A DNA stretch of 64,000 nt from DATARH01 sp035550515 (lineage in GTDB: Bacteria > Pseudomonadota > Alphaproteobacteria > ATCC43930 > CGMCC-115725): contig DASZOZ010000126.1 of NCBI GenBank assembly GCA_035550515.1, positions 52,199 through 116,198 on the forward strand. Reading direction: 5' to 3'. Numbering within the stretch: position 1 is the stretch's first letter; each line of letters starts with the position of its first letter. Position numbers and translations under genes: made by a program. Of the stretch, positions 1 through 9,226 are shown in pieces. The notes below the pieces were generated by a model. It did no database searches. It worked only from the letters and a program-made list of their open reading frames with translations, and was not told where the DNA came from.

Positions 1-1
1 G

Positions 2-412
2 CAGGACCGGATCGGCCGCGACGAGTTGACCGGGCTCTATTATTTCGTCGCCGCCGGCCGCGGCAACGGCTTCCCGGCGCGGCTCGAACAGCAGTTCGAC
101 GCCAAGCCGATCGAGCAGATGAGAGCGGCGTTCGACTACATCATCATCGATTCGCCGCCGGTGATGCGGGTCGCCGACGCGACGGTGTTCGCGCGCTTTG
201 CCGATATCGTGGTGCTGGTCGTGGCGGCGAAACGTACCCGCCGGCGGGCCGTCGCGGAGGCGCTGCGGCGCCTGTTCATGGCCGCCAAACCGGTCGGCAT
301 CGTCCTTACCAACACGTCGGAGCAGCCGTCCGAGGAGGATATTTACGCGGGATACGGACGGCGTGCGCAGCGCGGTTGGGCGGTGCTGTCGTCGCGCATC
401 CAGGCCGGCTGA
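2..412 (+). CDS. CpsD/CapB-type tyrosine autokinase (BY-kinase), C-terminal part
   Basis: The gene enters from the left edge; the frame is open from base 2 and stops at 412. The visible 136 residues contain FDYIIIDSPPVMRVADA, the Walker-B-like strand plus loop typical of CpsD/CapB/Wzc ATPase domains, followed by the usual IVLVV strand and a VLTNT strand near the end. Family members are inner-membrane-associated ATPases that control polysaccharide chain length and export. The C-terminus has only two tyrosines (IYAGY) rather than a long Tyr cluster. The glycosyltransferase start lies 7 bases past the stop, so this is probably the same operon. The N-terminal chain-length (Wzz) part, if fused, lies outside the window. 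Confidence 0.8.
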   Translation, partial: QDRIGRDELTGLYYFVAAGRGNGFPARLEQQFDAKPIEQMRAAFDYIIIDSPPVMRVADATVFARFADIVVLVVAAKRTRRRAVAEALRRLFMAAKPVGIVLTNTSEQPSEEDIYAGYGRRAQRGWAVLSSRIQAG

Positions 413-419
413 GGTGCCG

Positions 420-1346
420 ATGGCGCAGTCATCGTCGGCCAGGCCGGTCGTGTCGCTCGTCATCTGCACGCGCAACCGCGCACGGCAGTTGCGCGCCTGT
501 CTCGCCGCGGTCGGCAAGATCGATTGCCGGCAATCCTGGGAAGTCATCATCGTCGACAACGGCTCGCACGATGACACGCAGGCGGTGGCCGAAGCCTTCC
601 TGCGCCACCAAGCGGTCCGCGGCCGTTGCATCGTCGAGCCGCAGCCGGGCGTCAGCCGCGCGAAGAACACCGGGATCGCGGCAAGCCGCGGCGCGATCAT
701 CGCCTTCACCGACGACGATTGCTACCCCGCCGCCGATTTCCTCGACCGCATTTGCGACATCTTTGCCGACCGGCGGATCGGGTTTATCGGCGGGCGCATC
801 CTGCTGCACGACCCGACCGACTACCCGCTCACGGTCAATGAATCGGTCGAAACGGTACGCTTTGCGGCGCGCCATGTCGTTCCCAATGCCGCCATCCAAG
901 GCGCGAACATGGCGTTTCGCCGCGAGGCGCTGACCGGCGTCGGCGGCTTTGACGTCGCGCTCGGACCCGGCACGCCGTTCACCGGCGAGGACTGGGACGT
1001 CGTCGCGCGCGTCTGCATGGACGGCTGGGCCGGCGGCTATTTTCCCGGGCCGACCGTTTCGCACCACCACGGCCGAAAGGCGCACGAGGCGGCGCAGCAA
1101 CTGCGCAGCTACCATTACGGGTCCGGCGCGGTGTTCGCCAAGCTGGTGATCACCCCGCAGACGCGCTGGGCCTACGGCCGGCACTGGGCGCGCCGCATCC
1201 TCGGCGACAGCAAACATCACCACCGCAAGCTGCTGCATCAATTCCGCGGCGCCCTCGATTATTGGCGACAGGCACGGCGGGGGTCGGCGGCGCGCGAATG
1301 GCCGGCCGGATCGCTAAAGCCGCAGCGAGAGCCCAAGCCATGGTGA
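420..1346 (+). CDS. Family 2 glycosyltransferase
   Basis: A 308-residue GT-A fold glycosyltransferase. The N-terminus has VSLVICTRNR and VIIVDNGSHDDT, then the donor/metal motif FTDDDC near residue 100 and GANMAFRREAL plus GEDWD in the acceptor half, as in GT2 enzymes. ATG 420 was chosen because the typical GT2 N-terminus begins here; a longer frame upstream overlaps the preceding gene. It probably adds a sugar to an exopolysaccharide repeat unit on the cytoplasmic face of the inner membrane. Its stop overlaps the next gene's start (ATGGTGA), so the two are translationally coupled. The sugar specificity cannot be read from the sequence. Confidence 0.88.
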   Translation: MAQSSSARPVVSLVICTRNRARQLRACLAAVGKIDCRQSWEVIIVDNGSHDDTQAVAEAFLRHQAVRGRCIVEPQPGVSRAKNTGIAASRGAIIAFTDDDCYPAADFLDRICDIFADRRIGFIGGRILLHDPTDYPLTVNESVETVRFAARHVVPNAAIQGANMAFRREALTGVGGFDVALGPGTPFTGEDWDVVARVCMDGWAGGYFPGPTVSHHHGRKAHEAAQQLRSYHYGSGAVFAKLVITPQTRWAYGRHWARRILGDSKHHHRKLLHQFRGALDYWRQARRGSAAREWPAGSLKPQREPKPW

Positions 1347-2896
1347 CGTTCTCGGCCCCCGCCGCCGCGCCGGATACGGTCGCCGCACGGCCCGCGCCGG
1401 TGCTCGCCGGCTCGGCGCTCTGGATGCTGGCGGCGGTCACCCTCGGCGGCGCCGGTTTGCGGTTCTACCACCTCGACCATCTCTCGCTGTGGACCGACGA
1501 GGCGTTTTCGCGGTTCTACTACCAGACCGGTCTTCACTTCATGTGGACCGAGGGTCTGCGGCGCGAGAGCAGCCCGCCGCTCTATTACATGGCGCTCGGC
1601 GGCTGGATCGGACTGTTCGGCAGCAGCGAAGCGGCGCTGCGCTCGCTGTCCGCAATCGCCTCGACCGCGGCGATCCCGCTGGTCTATGGCCTGGCCCGGG
1701 AACTGCTCGAGCGCCGCCAGGCGCTGGTCGCGGCGGCGCTCTTCGCCTTGTCGCCGACCGCGATCTACTATGCGCAGGAGGCAAGACCCTACGCGCTGCT
1801 GCTGCTTCCGGTCCTCGCGACGCTGATGGCCTGCGCACGGCTGCTGCGACGGCGCGGCGGCACCGCAAATTTCGCCCTCTACATCGCCGGCGCGACGGCG
1901 AGCCTTTACACCCACACGACGATGTTCCTGTTCGCCGCCGCGTGCGGCGGTGCGGTGCTTGCCGCCGCCTGGGCGGCGCGGCCCCACCCATCCGGCAAGT
2001 TCTTCGCCGCCTGGATTGCGTCGAACGCCGTTGTCGGCCTCCTCGCCGCGCCACTTCTCGTCAGCATGGCGCAGCCGAGCCAGTTGCGGCAGCTGGCATG
2101 GATCCCGCCGCTCAATTGGCACGATTTCGGCGCGGTCATCAGCAACACCGTCGCCGGAACCCTCACCCCGGGTCATTTCCCGGGCGCGCTGCTGGCGATG
2201 CTTGTCGTGGCGGTCCTCGTGCTTTCGCTCCGGCGCGATCCCCCGCCGTCGCGGATGCTCGTCGTCGCCTTGCTGATCCCGGGACTTTACGCGGCGCTGG
2301 TGATCCTGGTCAGCGCCACGCTGCAGCCGATCCTGCTGGGCCGCATCTTTTCCTGGACCGTCGTCGCGCTGTGCCTGATCGAGGCGCGTGCCACGCTGGC
2401 GTCCGGCTGGCAGCGCCCGCTGGCGATCGGCGTGGTCGCCGCGACCACTAGCATCGGCTTGGCGTACCAGATCGCCGCGCCGGCGGATGCGAAGGAACCG
2501 TGGCGCGGCGCGCTCCACACCGCGGCGTCCGAGCTGACGCGGGCCGATCTGGTGGCGCTCGCGCCGGACACCGACCCGGCCGCGGTGATGTATTACGCGC
2601 CGCCCGTCGCCCACATCGCGATGTGGGCGAGCCAGGCGATGGCGCCGGCGCAGCTCGGCATCATGCCGGGCCTGTTCGGCATTCCGGGAATGACCCGGGA
2701 CACGATCGCGCGGCGGATCGGCGAAGGGGCGCGGGTGACGCTGGTGGCCCGCGCGTCCGATGAAGCCGCCCTCGCCGGCCTGCTCGGCGCCGTCCCACCG
2801 CCAGCGACGCGGCTCGACCGTCCTTGCGTGGGCGGCGACGGCAACCCGACACGCTACCCGTGCGGGATCACCGTGCTGAGCTGGGGGCCGCGATGA
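1340..2896 (+). CDS. GT39/PMT-type integral membrane glycosyltransferase
   Basis: A 518-residue protein with about ten hydrophobic segments. After the first membrane segment comes LSLWTDEAFSRF; the acidic DE pair in the first periplasmic loop is the catalytic signature of the ArnT/PMT (GT39-like) superfamily. SSPPLYYMALGGWIGLFG and YYAQEARPYALLLL are also typical. Members transfer a sugar from a polyprenyl-phosphate donor on the periplasmic side. The start at 1340 overlaps the previous stop and the end overlaps the methyltransferase start by ATGA. It probably decorates the polysaccharide made by this locus; the acceptor is unknown. Confidence 0.82.
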   Translation: MVTFSAPAAAPDTVAARPAPVLAGSALWMLAAVTLGGAGLRFYHLDHLSLWTDEAFSRFYYQTGLHFMWTEGLRRESSPPLYYMALGGWIGLFGSSEAALRSLSAIASTAAIPLVYGLARELLERRQALVAAALFALSPTAIYYAQEARPYALLLLPVLATLMACARLLRRRGGTANFALYIAGATASLYTHTTMFLFAAACGGAVLAAAWAARPHPSGKFFAAWIASNAVVGLLAAPLLVSMAQPSQLRQLAWIPPLNWHDFGAVISNTVAGTLTPGHFPGALLAMLVVAVLVLSLRRDPPPSRMLVVALLIPGLYAALVILVSATLQPILLGRIFSWTVVALCLIEARATLASGWQRPLAIGVVAATTSIGLAYQIAAPADAKEPWRGALHTAASELTRADLVALAPDTDPAAVMYYAPPVAHIAMWASQAMAPAQLGIMPGLFGIPGMTRDTIARRIGEGARVTLVARASDEAALAGLLGAVPPPATRLDRPCVGGDGNPTRYPCGITVLSWGPR

Positions 2897-3639
2897 GCGA
2901 CGTACAGATCGCGCCGAGGCCCGACGCGCACGCGTACGGGCTCGCGCCGGCGCCGGAGGCGCTGCGCTATGACTGGGGCAACGATGAGCCCGCCGAAGTT
3001 GCCGGCATCCTCCACACGATGATGCCGTCGAATGCGCGGGTGCTCGATGTCGGCTGCGGCACGGGCGCCGTCACGCTGATCGCCAACCGCGGGAAGAACA
3101 ACGAGCTGTGGGGGATCGAACCCGAGCCGGAGCGGGCCCGGCTCGCCGGCGTCCGCGGCATCAGGGTGACCTGCGGCACGCTGGACCGCGCTTTTGTCGA
3201 GGGTCACCCGCCCTTCGACGTGGTGATGCTGGCCGACGTATTGGAGCATGTCGCGGCGCCGGGGGAGCTGCTCGAACGGGCGGCGAGCGCGGTAAAGCCC
3301 GACGGGCTCGTCCTGCTGTCGGTGCCGAACGCCGCCCATTGGACGATGCGGCTGCACCTCTTGTACGGCCGGTTCGATTACGCCGAGACCGGCATCCGCG
3401 ACGCGACCCATCTGCGTTGGTTCACCGAGAAGACCATCCGTGCGCTGTGCCGGCATTGCGGCCTGGAGGTGGTGGCGATGCGGCACAGCGCCGGCAACGA
3501 TCTGCCGGAATATCGCCGCCATCTGCCGTGGCGCCTGCTGCCGGGCCGGGTGCGCCGGCCGCTGGTCCGCCGGCTGACCCGCGCCGCGCCGCGCCTGTTC
3601 GGCTGCCAGCACGTGGTCGCGGCGAAGCCGCGCGGATAG
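2893..3639 (+). CDS. Class I SAM-dependent methyltransferase
   Basis: A 248-residue protein with the SAM-binding glycine loop VLDVGCGTGAVTLI near residue 50, an acidic ribose-binding loop (GIEPEPERA) and the post-motif strand VVMLADVLEHV. This arrangement is that of UbiG/Methyltransf_11-like enzymes common in polysaccharide loci. ATG 2893 overlaps the upstream stop (ATGA), which fixes the start. It probably O-methylates a sugar or a glycan end. A role as chain terminator is possible but not shown by the sequence. Confidence 0.85.
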   Translation: MSDVQIAPRPDAHAYGLAPAPEALRYDWGNDEPAEVAGILHTMMPSNARVLDVGCGTGAVTLIANRGKNNELWGIEPEPERARLAGVRGIRVTCGTLDRAFVEGHPPFDVVMLADVLEHVAAPGELLERAASAVKPDGLVLLSVPNAAHWTMRLHLLYGRFDYAETGIRDATHLRWFTEKTIRALCRHCGLEVVAMRHSAGNDLPEYRRHLPWRLLPGRVRRPLVRRLTRAAPRLFGCQHVVAAKPRG

Positions 3640-3643
3640 CCCG

Positions 3644-4969
3644 ATGGCCATGGACCTCCTGCAGCAGCTCCGCGTCAACACCACGCCGGGAGCGGATTAC
3701 GAGACCGACGCCGGCGACCTCACGCTGCCCGAGCCGCCGCCGGTGCGGCTGATCGCCTATTACCTGCCGCAGTTTCACCCGATCCCGGAGAACGATCGCT
3801 GGTGGGGCAAGGGCTTCACGGAGTGGACCAACGTCACCAAGGCGCTGCCGCGCTATGCTGGCCACTACCAGCCGCGCCTGCCGGGCGGTCTGGGATTTTA
3901 CGACCTGCGCCTGCCCGATACGCTGTACGAGCAGGCCGCTCTGGCGCGCCGCCACGGTATTTTCGGGTTCTGCATCCATGTCTATTGGTTTGCCGGGCAC
4001 CGCCTGCTCGAAAGGCCGCTCGATGTCCTCCTCAGCCATCCGGACATCGACCTCCCCTTCTGCCTGAACTGGGCGAACGAGCCGTGGAGCCGGGCGTGGG
4101 ACGGCTCCGACCGCCAGATGCTGATCGAGCAAAAGCACTCGGCCGGGGACGACCTCGCGTTCGCCCGGGCGATCGAGCCGGCGCTGGCCGACCCGCGCTA
4201 CATCCGGGTCGGCGGGCGGCCGCTGCTGATGCTCTACCGCCCCGGCCTGCTGCCCGACGCGGCGGCGACGGTCGACCGCTGGCGCGAGCATTTCAGCCGG
4301 CACGGATTTGGCGACCCCTATGTCGTGATGCCGCAAGCCTTCGGCGATCTCGACCCGGGCGTTCACGGCATGGATGCCGCGGCCGGGTTCCCGCCGCATC
4401 CCCATGGCTGGGACCTGCCGGCCCGGAACGATGACCTGGTCCCATTCGACCCCGATTTTCGCGGCCGGGCGTTGAGCTACGACGCGCTCGCCGAAACCGC
4501 GGCGATGCAGCCACAACCCGCCTTTACGCTCTTTCCCGGCGTGTGCCCGAGCTGGGACAACGAGGCGCGCCGCACCGGGCGCGGCACCGGCTTTATCGGA
4601 TCGTCTCCCCGCAAGTACGGCACCTGGCTGGAGCATGCCTGCCGCCGCGCCCTGCGCGCCGCCCATCCCGACGAGCGGATCGTGTTTATCAACGCGTGGA
4701 ACGAATGGGCCGAGGGTGCCTATCTCGAACCCGACCGGCACTACGGCTACGCCTATCTGCGCGAGACGGCACGCCGCCTGCGGCGGCTGGAACGGCTGGG
4801 GGAAGAACTGCCGGCGGGGACGCAGGCGGCAGCGGGTACAGTCCCGTTGCCGCCGCGGCGGCACCCGGCCGTCGATCCGGCGAGCCAGCTGCGCCACCTG
4901 ATCCGGGCAGCGCGGCGGCGCGGCGCGAGCGCGGTCGACGCGCTGGCCGACGTCCTGCGTCCGGATTGA
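3644..4969 (+). CDS. WbsX-like (GHL99-type) polysaccharide protein
   Basis: A 441-residue protein of the WbsX family, which has a GH99-like barrel and is found in O-antigen and exopolysaccharide loci. Diagnostic stretches are YYLPQFHPIPENDRWWGKGF, FTEWTNV, LNWANEPWSRAWDG and the C-terminal FINAWNEWAEGAYLEPD. The conserved acidic residues in NWANEPW and NEWAEGAYLEP are the presumed active-site carboxylates. No signal peptide is visible, so it should act in the cytoplasm as a transferase or glycan-processing enzyme. It starts 4 bases after the methyltransferase. The family's biochemical role is poorly defined. Confidence 0.85.
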   Translation: MAMDLLQQLRVNTTPGADYETDAGDLTLPEPPPVRLIAYYLPQFHPIPENDRWWGKGFTEWTNVTKALPRYAGHYQPRLPGGLGFYDLRLPDTLYEQAALARRHGIFGFCIHVYWFAGHRLLERPLDVLLSHPDIDLPFCLNWANEPWSRAWDGSDRQMLIEQKHSAGDDLAFARAIEPALADPRYIRVGGRPLLMLYRPGLLPDAAATVDRWREHFSRHGFGDPYVVMPQAFGDLDPGVHGMDAAAGFPPHPHGWDLPARNDDLVPFDPDFRGRALSYDALAETAAMQPQPAFTLFPGVCPSWDNEARRTGRGTGFIGSSPRKYGTWLEHACRRALRAAHPDERIVFINAWNEWAEGAYLEPDRHYGYAYLRETARRLRRLERLGEELPAGTQAAAGTVPLPPRRHPAVDPASQLRHLIRAARRRGASAVDALADVLRPD

Positions 4970-4972
4970 GCG

Positions 4973-6505
4973 ATGACGCGCGACACTGCGACGGACCCGC
5001 AAGCGGCGACGCCGGACATGGCCGTCGCCGACAGCGAGCTCGACGCCCTCAAGCGCCGTTCCGTGCGCGGCTCGGCGGCGACCTTTGCCGCTCAGGGCCT
5101 CAGGTTCCTCGTCAAGCTGGCGACACAAATCCTGATCGCCCGCCTGCTGGTCCCGGCCGATTACGGGCTGGTCGCGATGGTCGCGCCGGTCCTGGCGCTG
5201 AGCTACCTGATGGGCGATCTCGGGCTCGGCCAGGCCGTCATCCTCCAGCGCGACCTCAGGCCAGGCGAGGTCTCGGCGCTGTTCTGGTTCAGCCTGTTGG
5301 TCAACATCGCCTTCGCGGCCGGGCTGATGGCCGTCTCGCCCGCCATCGCGTGGCTCTACCACGAGCCGCGGACCATCGAGATCACGCTGGTTTTGGCCGG
5401 GTTGCTGCCGGTTTCCGGGCTCGCCGCCCAGCCCATCGCGCTGTTGAACCGGCAAATGCGTTTTACCGCGCTCGCCGTCCTGGATGTCGGGCCGCCGGCG
5501 ATCGGCCTCGCGGCCGGGCTGGCGGCGGCTTGCGCGGGTTGGGGCTATTGGTCGCTCGTCGCGGTCGCGGTCGCCGACAGCCTCATGGCTGTCGCGCTCG
5601 CCTGGTCGCTCTCCGGCTGGCGGCCGGCTCGGCCCCGTCGTCACCCGGGGGCCGGCCGTCTGATCCGCGTCGGCTTCCACGTCACCGGATACAACCTCGC
5701 CGGCTATGCGACGACCTCGCTCGACAATGTGCTGCTCGGGGTCTTCCAGGGGAGCGTCGCGCTGGGGCTTTACGACCGCGGCTACAAGCTCGTCACGCAG
5801 CCGGTCAGCCAGTTGCTGATGCCCGTCGGACGCGTCGCCACGCCACTGCTGACCCGGTTGCGCTCCGACCCGCGCCGCTACCGGCAAGCCTATCTCGACA
5901 TGCTGCGGATCATGATGCTGGCCGGGGTGCCGGGCATCCTCTTCGCGATGGTGATGGCGCGGCCGCTGATCTTGCTGCTGCTCGGCCGGCAATGGGAAGG
6001 CGTCGCCCCGGTCTTCTCGTGGCTGTGCCTCGGCGGCCTGGCCAGCCCGCTCTATTCCAGCACCTCCTGGCTGTTCACCACGCAAGGCCGCACCCGCCGG
6101 CAACTGGGCTACGTCGCCGCGACCTCGGCAATCTCCGTCGCCGCGTTCATCGCCGGGCTGCCCTGGGGGCCGGTCGGCGTGGCCGCCGGCGCCGGGCTGT
6201 CGTTCGTGCTGATATCGACCCCGCTGGTATGCTGGGGGGCAACGCGCGACGGCATCGTCGGGGCGGCCGATCTGGCCGCGGCGCTGACGCCGCTGGTCCT
6301 CGCCGGCGCGAGCAGCGCCGCGCTGCTGGAAATTGTCCGCCAGTCGATGCCCGTCGAGGGCATCGCGGCGCTGGCCGGCATGGCGGTGCTGTCCTACGCC
6401 GCATTTGTCGCGGTGCTGCTGTGCCTGCCGTTCGGCCAGCCGGTCATTCGCCGCGCCTGGCATTTCGGCACGATGCTGACCCAGGCCGGGCGGGCGGCGA
6501 CATGA
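4973..6505 (+). CDS. Wzx-type polysaccharide flippase (MOP superfamily)
   Basis: A 510-residue protein with 12 or more hydrophobic helices spread over its length. The N-terminal helix pair (GSAATFAAQGLRFLVKLA) and YGLVAMVAPVLALSYLMGDLGL are typical of the polysaccharide transporter branch of the MOP family (WzxC/AmsL-like). It is expected to flip the lipid-linked repeat unit across the inner membrane. ATG 4973 lies 3 bases after the WbsX-like stop. Its own stop overlaps the following glycosyltransferase start by ATGA. The presence of a flippase implies a Wzx/Wzy-dependent pathway; no Wzy polymerase is in the window. Confidence 0.87.
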   Translation: MTRDTATDPQAATPDMAVADSELDALKRRSVRGSAATFAAQGLRFLVKLATQILIARLLVPADYGLVAMVAPVLALSYLMGDLGLGQAVILQRDLRPGEVSALFWFSLLVNIAFAAGLMAVSPAIAWLYHEPRTIEITLVLAGLLPVSGLAAQPIALLNRQMRFTALAVLDVGPPAIGLAAGLAAACAGWGYWSLVAVAVADSLMAVALAWSLSGWRPARPRRHPGAGRLIRVGFHVTGYNLAGYATTSLDNVLLGVFQGSVALGLYDRGYKLVTQPVSQLLMPVGRVATPLLTRLRSDPRRYRQAYLDMLRIMMLAGVPGILFAMVMARPLILLLLGRQWEGVAPVFSWLCLGGLASPLYSSTSWLFTTQGRTRRQLGYVAATSAISVAAFIAGLPWGPVGVAAGAGLSFVLISTPLVCWGATRDGIVGAADLAAALTPLVLAGASSAALLEIVRQSMPVEGIAALAGMAVLSYAAFVAVLLCLPFGQPVIRRAWHFGTMLTQAGRAAT

Positions 6506-7539
6506 CCGGCGTTGCCATCGCACTCGCCGCCTGTAATGGCGCGCGGCATATCGACGAGCAGCTCCGCAGCCTGGCCGATCAGCGCCGGCTGCCGGAGGAA
6601 TTGGTGGTCGTCGACGACGCCTCGGACGACGATACCGCCGCGCGCGTGGAGCGCTTCGCGGCGACGGCGCCATTCGCGGTGCGCCTCTACCGCAACCCCG
6701 AGCGGCTCGGCTACCGCGCCAATTTCATGCGCGCCGCGGCGCTGTGCCGGTCGGAGGTGATCGCGTTTTGCGATCAGGACGATGTCTGGGAAGCCGGCAA
6801 GCTCGCAGCCTGCCTGCCGCCGTTCGACGACCCGCGGGTCCTGCTCGTCTACCACGATGCGTTGACCATCGGCGCCGACGGCCAGCCCCTCGCGCCGCTG
6901 TCGCAGGGCCTCGCCCAGCCGATGGATTACGCGCTGGGCCTTACCCAGTTGTTCCGCCGCTCGCTCTTGGCGGCGTCGCCCTGCTGGGATCGGTCGCTCG
7001 ACCACAAGGATCTCCGGCGGCGCGAGAAGATGGCGCATGACCAGTGGTTCTTCTTCCTCGCCTCGGTGTTCGGGTCGATCGTGCATATCGGTGAGGCGCT
7101 GGTCCGCTATCGCCAGCATGGGGGCAACGCCTATGGCTGGCGGGCGCCATCGCGCCTCACCGCGCTGCGCTGGCGGCTCTGGCCGTCATTGCGCGGGCGC
7201 GCGCAACAATACGCCGCGCTGGAGGCGGGCGCGGCAGCGCGGGCCGCGATCCTAGCGCGGCTGGCGGAAATGCTGGCGGGCGACTGGCCGGAGCGGGCCG
7301 CCGCGGCAGCGCTGAAATATCGCGCCTTGCAGGAACTCTATGCGCAGCGCCGCCGCCTCTACGGGTCGATGAGCCTCCCCGACCGCGCGGGCGCCTTTCG
7401 CGGCTTGCTCGCCAGCCGCGGCTATCGCGCCAAGGAGGCCTGGGGGCTGGGTCCGAAGGCGCTCTTCGCCGATTTCTGTCTCGGCGTCCCTGCCGGTTAT
7501 CGCCTCTCGGCACCGATGCCCGAGGAGGACCGGCGATGA
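6502..7539 (+). CDS. Family 2 glycosyltransferase
   Basis: A 345-residue GT2 enzyme. It has VAIALAACNGARHIDEQLRS, EELVVVDDASDDDTAA and the metal-binding FCDQDDVWEAGKL near residue 90, close to rhamnosyl/mannosyl transferases of the WcaA/RfbN type. The C-terminal 100 residues are Arg/Ala rich and helical. ATG 6502 overlaps the flippase stop (ATGA), and the end overlaps the sensor gene by the same four bases, so the unit from 420 to 9200 is probably one transcript. The sugar is unknown. Confidence 0.87.
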   Translation: MTGVAIALAACNGARHIDEQLRSLADQRRLPEELVVVDDASDDDTAARVERFAATAPFAVRLYRNPERLGYRANFMRAAALCRSEVIAFCDQDDVWEAGKLAACLPPFDDPRVLLVYHDALTIGADGQPLAPLSQGLAQPMDYALGLTQLFRRSLLAASPCWDRSLDHKDLRRREKMAHDQWFFFLASVFGSIVHIGEALVRYRQHGGNAYGWRAPSRLTALRWRLWPSLRGRAQQYAALEAGAAARAAILARLAEMLAGDWPERAAAAALKYRALQELYAQRRRLYGSMSLPDRAGAFRGLLASRGYRAKEAWGLGPKALFADFCLGVPAGYRLSAPMPEEDRR

Positions 7540-9200
7540 CCTGGCCGGCCGCAGCCGACAGGTCAGGGATCGGCTCGACGCGGCTGGTGTTGGCCGCGAC
7601 GCTCGTCGTGCCGCTGCTGCTCCTCGTCGCCGGCTGCCTGTCGTACCGTGCCGCCTACCGGGCGGCGACGGCAGCGGCTCAACAAGCGGTCGCCGTCGCC
7701 GCCGACAACACGACCAAAGTTCTCGACGCCCATTGGCTGGTCGCGGCGCGGATCGCCGACCTGCTCGGCACGATGCGCGACGACCGCATACGCGCGGCGG
7801 AGAAGACGCTCCACGATCGGATGGCACAGCAGATCGCCGCGATGCCGGAAGTCGCCGCCGCCTGGGTCATCGACCGGAACGGCCGCGAGTTGGTGAGCGC
7901 GCGGGTCTATCCGGTCAATTCGGCCCTCGACCAGTCGGGTCGCGACGATTTCCGTGCGCTGCACGATCCGGCCGCGGCGCCCTTTATCTGGGTCCTGCGG
8001 GCGCGGCGGCTGGATGACGGCGAATTTGCGCCGTACGTCACGATCAGCCTGCGCCGACCCGCGCGGGACGGCCAGTTCGACGGGATCATCGTCGTCGCGG
8101 TATCGGGCGATTACTTTGCCTCGTTCTACAATGCGCTGATCGACCGCGACGGCTACTCCGCCGCGTTGGCGCGGAGCGACGGCGTCATCCTCGAACGCTA
8201 TCCGCCCGCCGCCGGCCCCCCGGCGCCGCTGCTGCCGGACCCGTTGACGGTACAGGCGATCGCGCAGGAACCGCAGGCCGGCATCACCGCCAATGGCACC
8301 CCGTTCGACGGCGCGGGCAGGATCGTCGCCATCAAGCGGGTGGCGAATTACCCGGTGTATGTGACCTTCGAGCGCAGCAAGGCATCGATCTTCACCGCGT
8401 GGCTGCGATCGATCACCGGATATGCCGCCATCGCGCTGCCGGCCGCGCTCGGCCTGATCGCGGCCGGTTTCTTCGCCTATCGCCACGCGCGCCGCGCGCA
8501 ATTCGCGCTGGCGCAGGCGAGAAAGGCCTTCGCCGGCCGCGCGGCGCTCGAAGCACGGCTGGACCGCGCCCGGCGGCTCGAAGCGGTGGGGCTGCTCGCG
8601 GCGGGCGTCGCCAAGGAACTGAGCGACGCGGTGTCCAAGGCGGATAACGACCGCGCGGCGGCGATGACCCGGCGGCTGCTGGCGCTGGCCCGGTACGACG
8701 CGCTCAAGCCGCGGCCCCTCGACCTGAACGAGGTGATCGTCGGCTTGCTCGAGTTGCGCTGGCCATCGGGCGACTGCATCATCAGCGAAGCCGGCTTGCA
8801 GGCGGATTTGTGGCCGGTCCGCGTCGATCCCGACCAGTTCGCCGCGGTGCTGCTCAATTTCGCGTTCCATCCCGTGACGGCGAAAGACAACCGCCTGATC
8901 GTCGAGACCGGCAACTGCCCGCTCGGGGCGGGGGCCGTCGACCGCGTGCCGCCGGGCGACTATGTCGGCGTCGTTCTGGAAACCGCCGGCGGCGACAAGG
9001 GCGACGGCGAGCGGCCGAACCTGTCATCGGCACAGGCATTTGCCGCGCAGTCCGGCGGCTATTGCGTGGTGGACGGAACCCGCCGCGCGGTGCGCGCCAA
9101 ATTGTATCTTCCGCGCTATCTCGCGACACGCGAGGGGCTGCACGATCGGCCGCCGCAGGACCACCACCATGAGGGCGGCCGGCTTGGGGTGGCGGCGTGA
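7536..9200 (+). CDS. Cache-domain membrane sensor with degenerate histidine kinase
   Basis: A 554-residue protein: TM helix ~16-34, periplasmic Cache-like region ~40-285 (AAWVIDRNGRELVSAR; VSGDYFASFYNALIDRDGYS), TM ~293-313, then a relic of the hybrid-kinase type with GVAHDFNN boxes. The H-box reads LEAVGLLAAGVAKELSDAVS, so Lys360 stands where the phosphorylated His should be, and the helix hairpin after it is shortened. The ATPase N-box reads LLNFAFHPVTAK instead of the usual NLAVNARDAM, and the DTGxGM box is replaced by ETAGGDKGDGE. Family ancestry is still clear from LWPVRVDPDQFAAVLLN. It overlaps the glycosyltransferase by ATGA with a GAGGAGG ribosome site. It probably senses a periplasmic ligand for polysaccharide production without kinase activity. 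Confidence 0.8.
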   Translation: MTWPAAADRSGIGSTRLVLAATLVVPLLLLVAGCLSYRAAYRAATAAAQQAVAVAADNTTKVLDAHWLVAARIADLLGTMRDDRIRAAEKTLHDRMAQQIAAMPEVAAAWVIDRNGRELVSARVYPVNSALDQSGRDDFRALHDPAAAPFIWVLRARRLDDGEFAPYVTISLRRPARDGQFDGIIVVAVSGDYFASFYNALIDRDGYSAALARSDGVILERYPPAAGPPAPLLPDPLTVQAIAQEPQAGITANGTPFDGAGRIVAIKRVANYPVYVTFERSKASIFTAWLRSITGYAAIALPAALGLIAAGFFAYRHARRAQFALAQARKAFAGRAALEARLDRARRLEAVGLLAAGVAKELSDAVSKADNDRAAAMTRRLLALARYDALKPRPLDLNEVIVGLLELRWPSGDCIISEAGLQADLWPVRVDPDQFAAVLLNFAFHPVTAKDNRLIVETGNCPLGAGAVDRVPPGDYVGVVLETAGGDKGDGERPNLSSAQAFAAQSGGYCVVDGTRRAVRAKLYLPRYLATREGLHDRPPQDHHHEGGRLGVAA

Positions 9201-9226
9201 TCGGCGCCCGCTTTGGCGTCCGCGAC

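Noticed and set aside
3422..6673. Very long minus-strand frame opposite the polysaccharide genes
   Set aside because: It lies antisense to five well-supported genes and has only Arg/Pro/Gly-rich composition; high GC makes such open antisense frames common.
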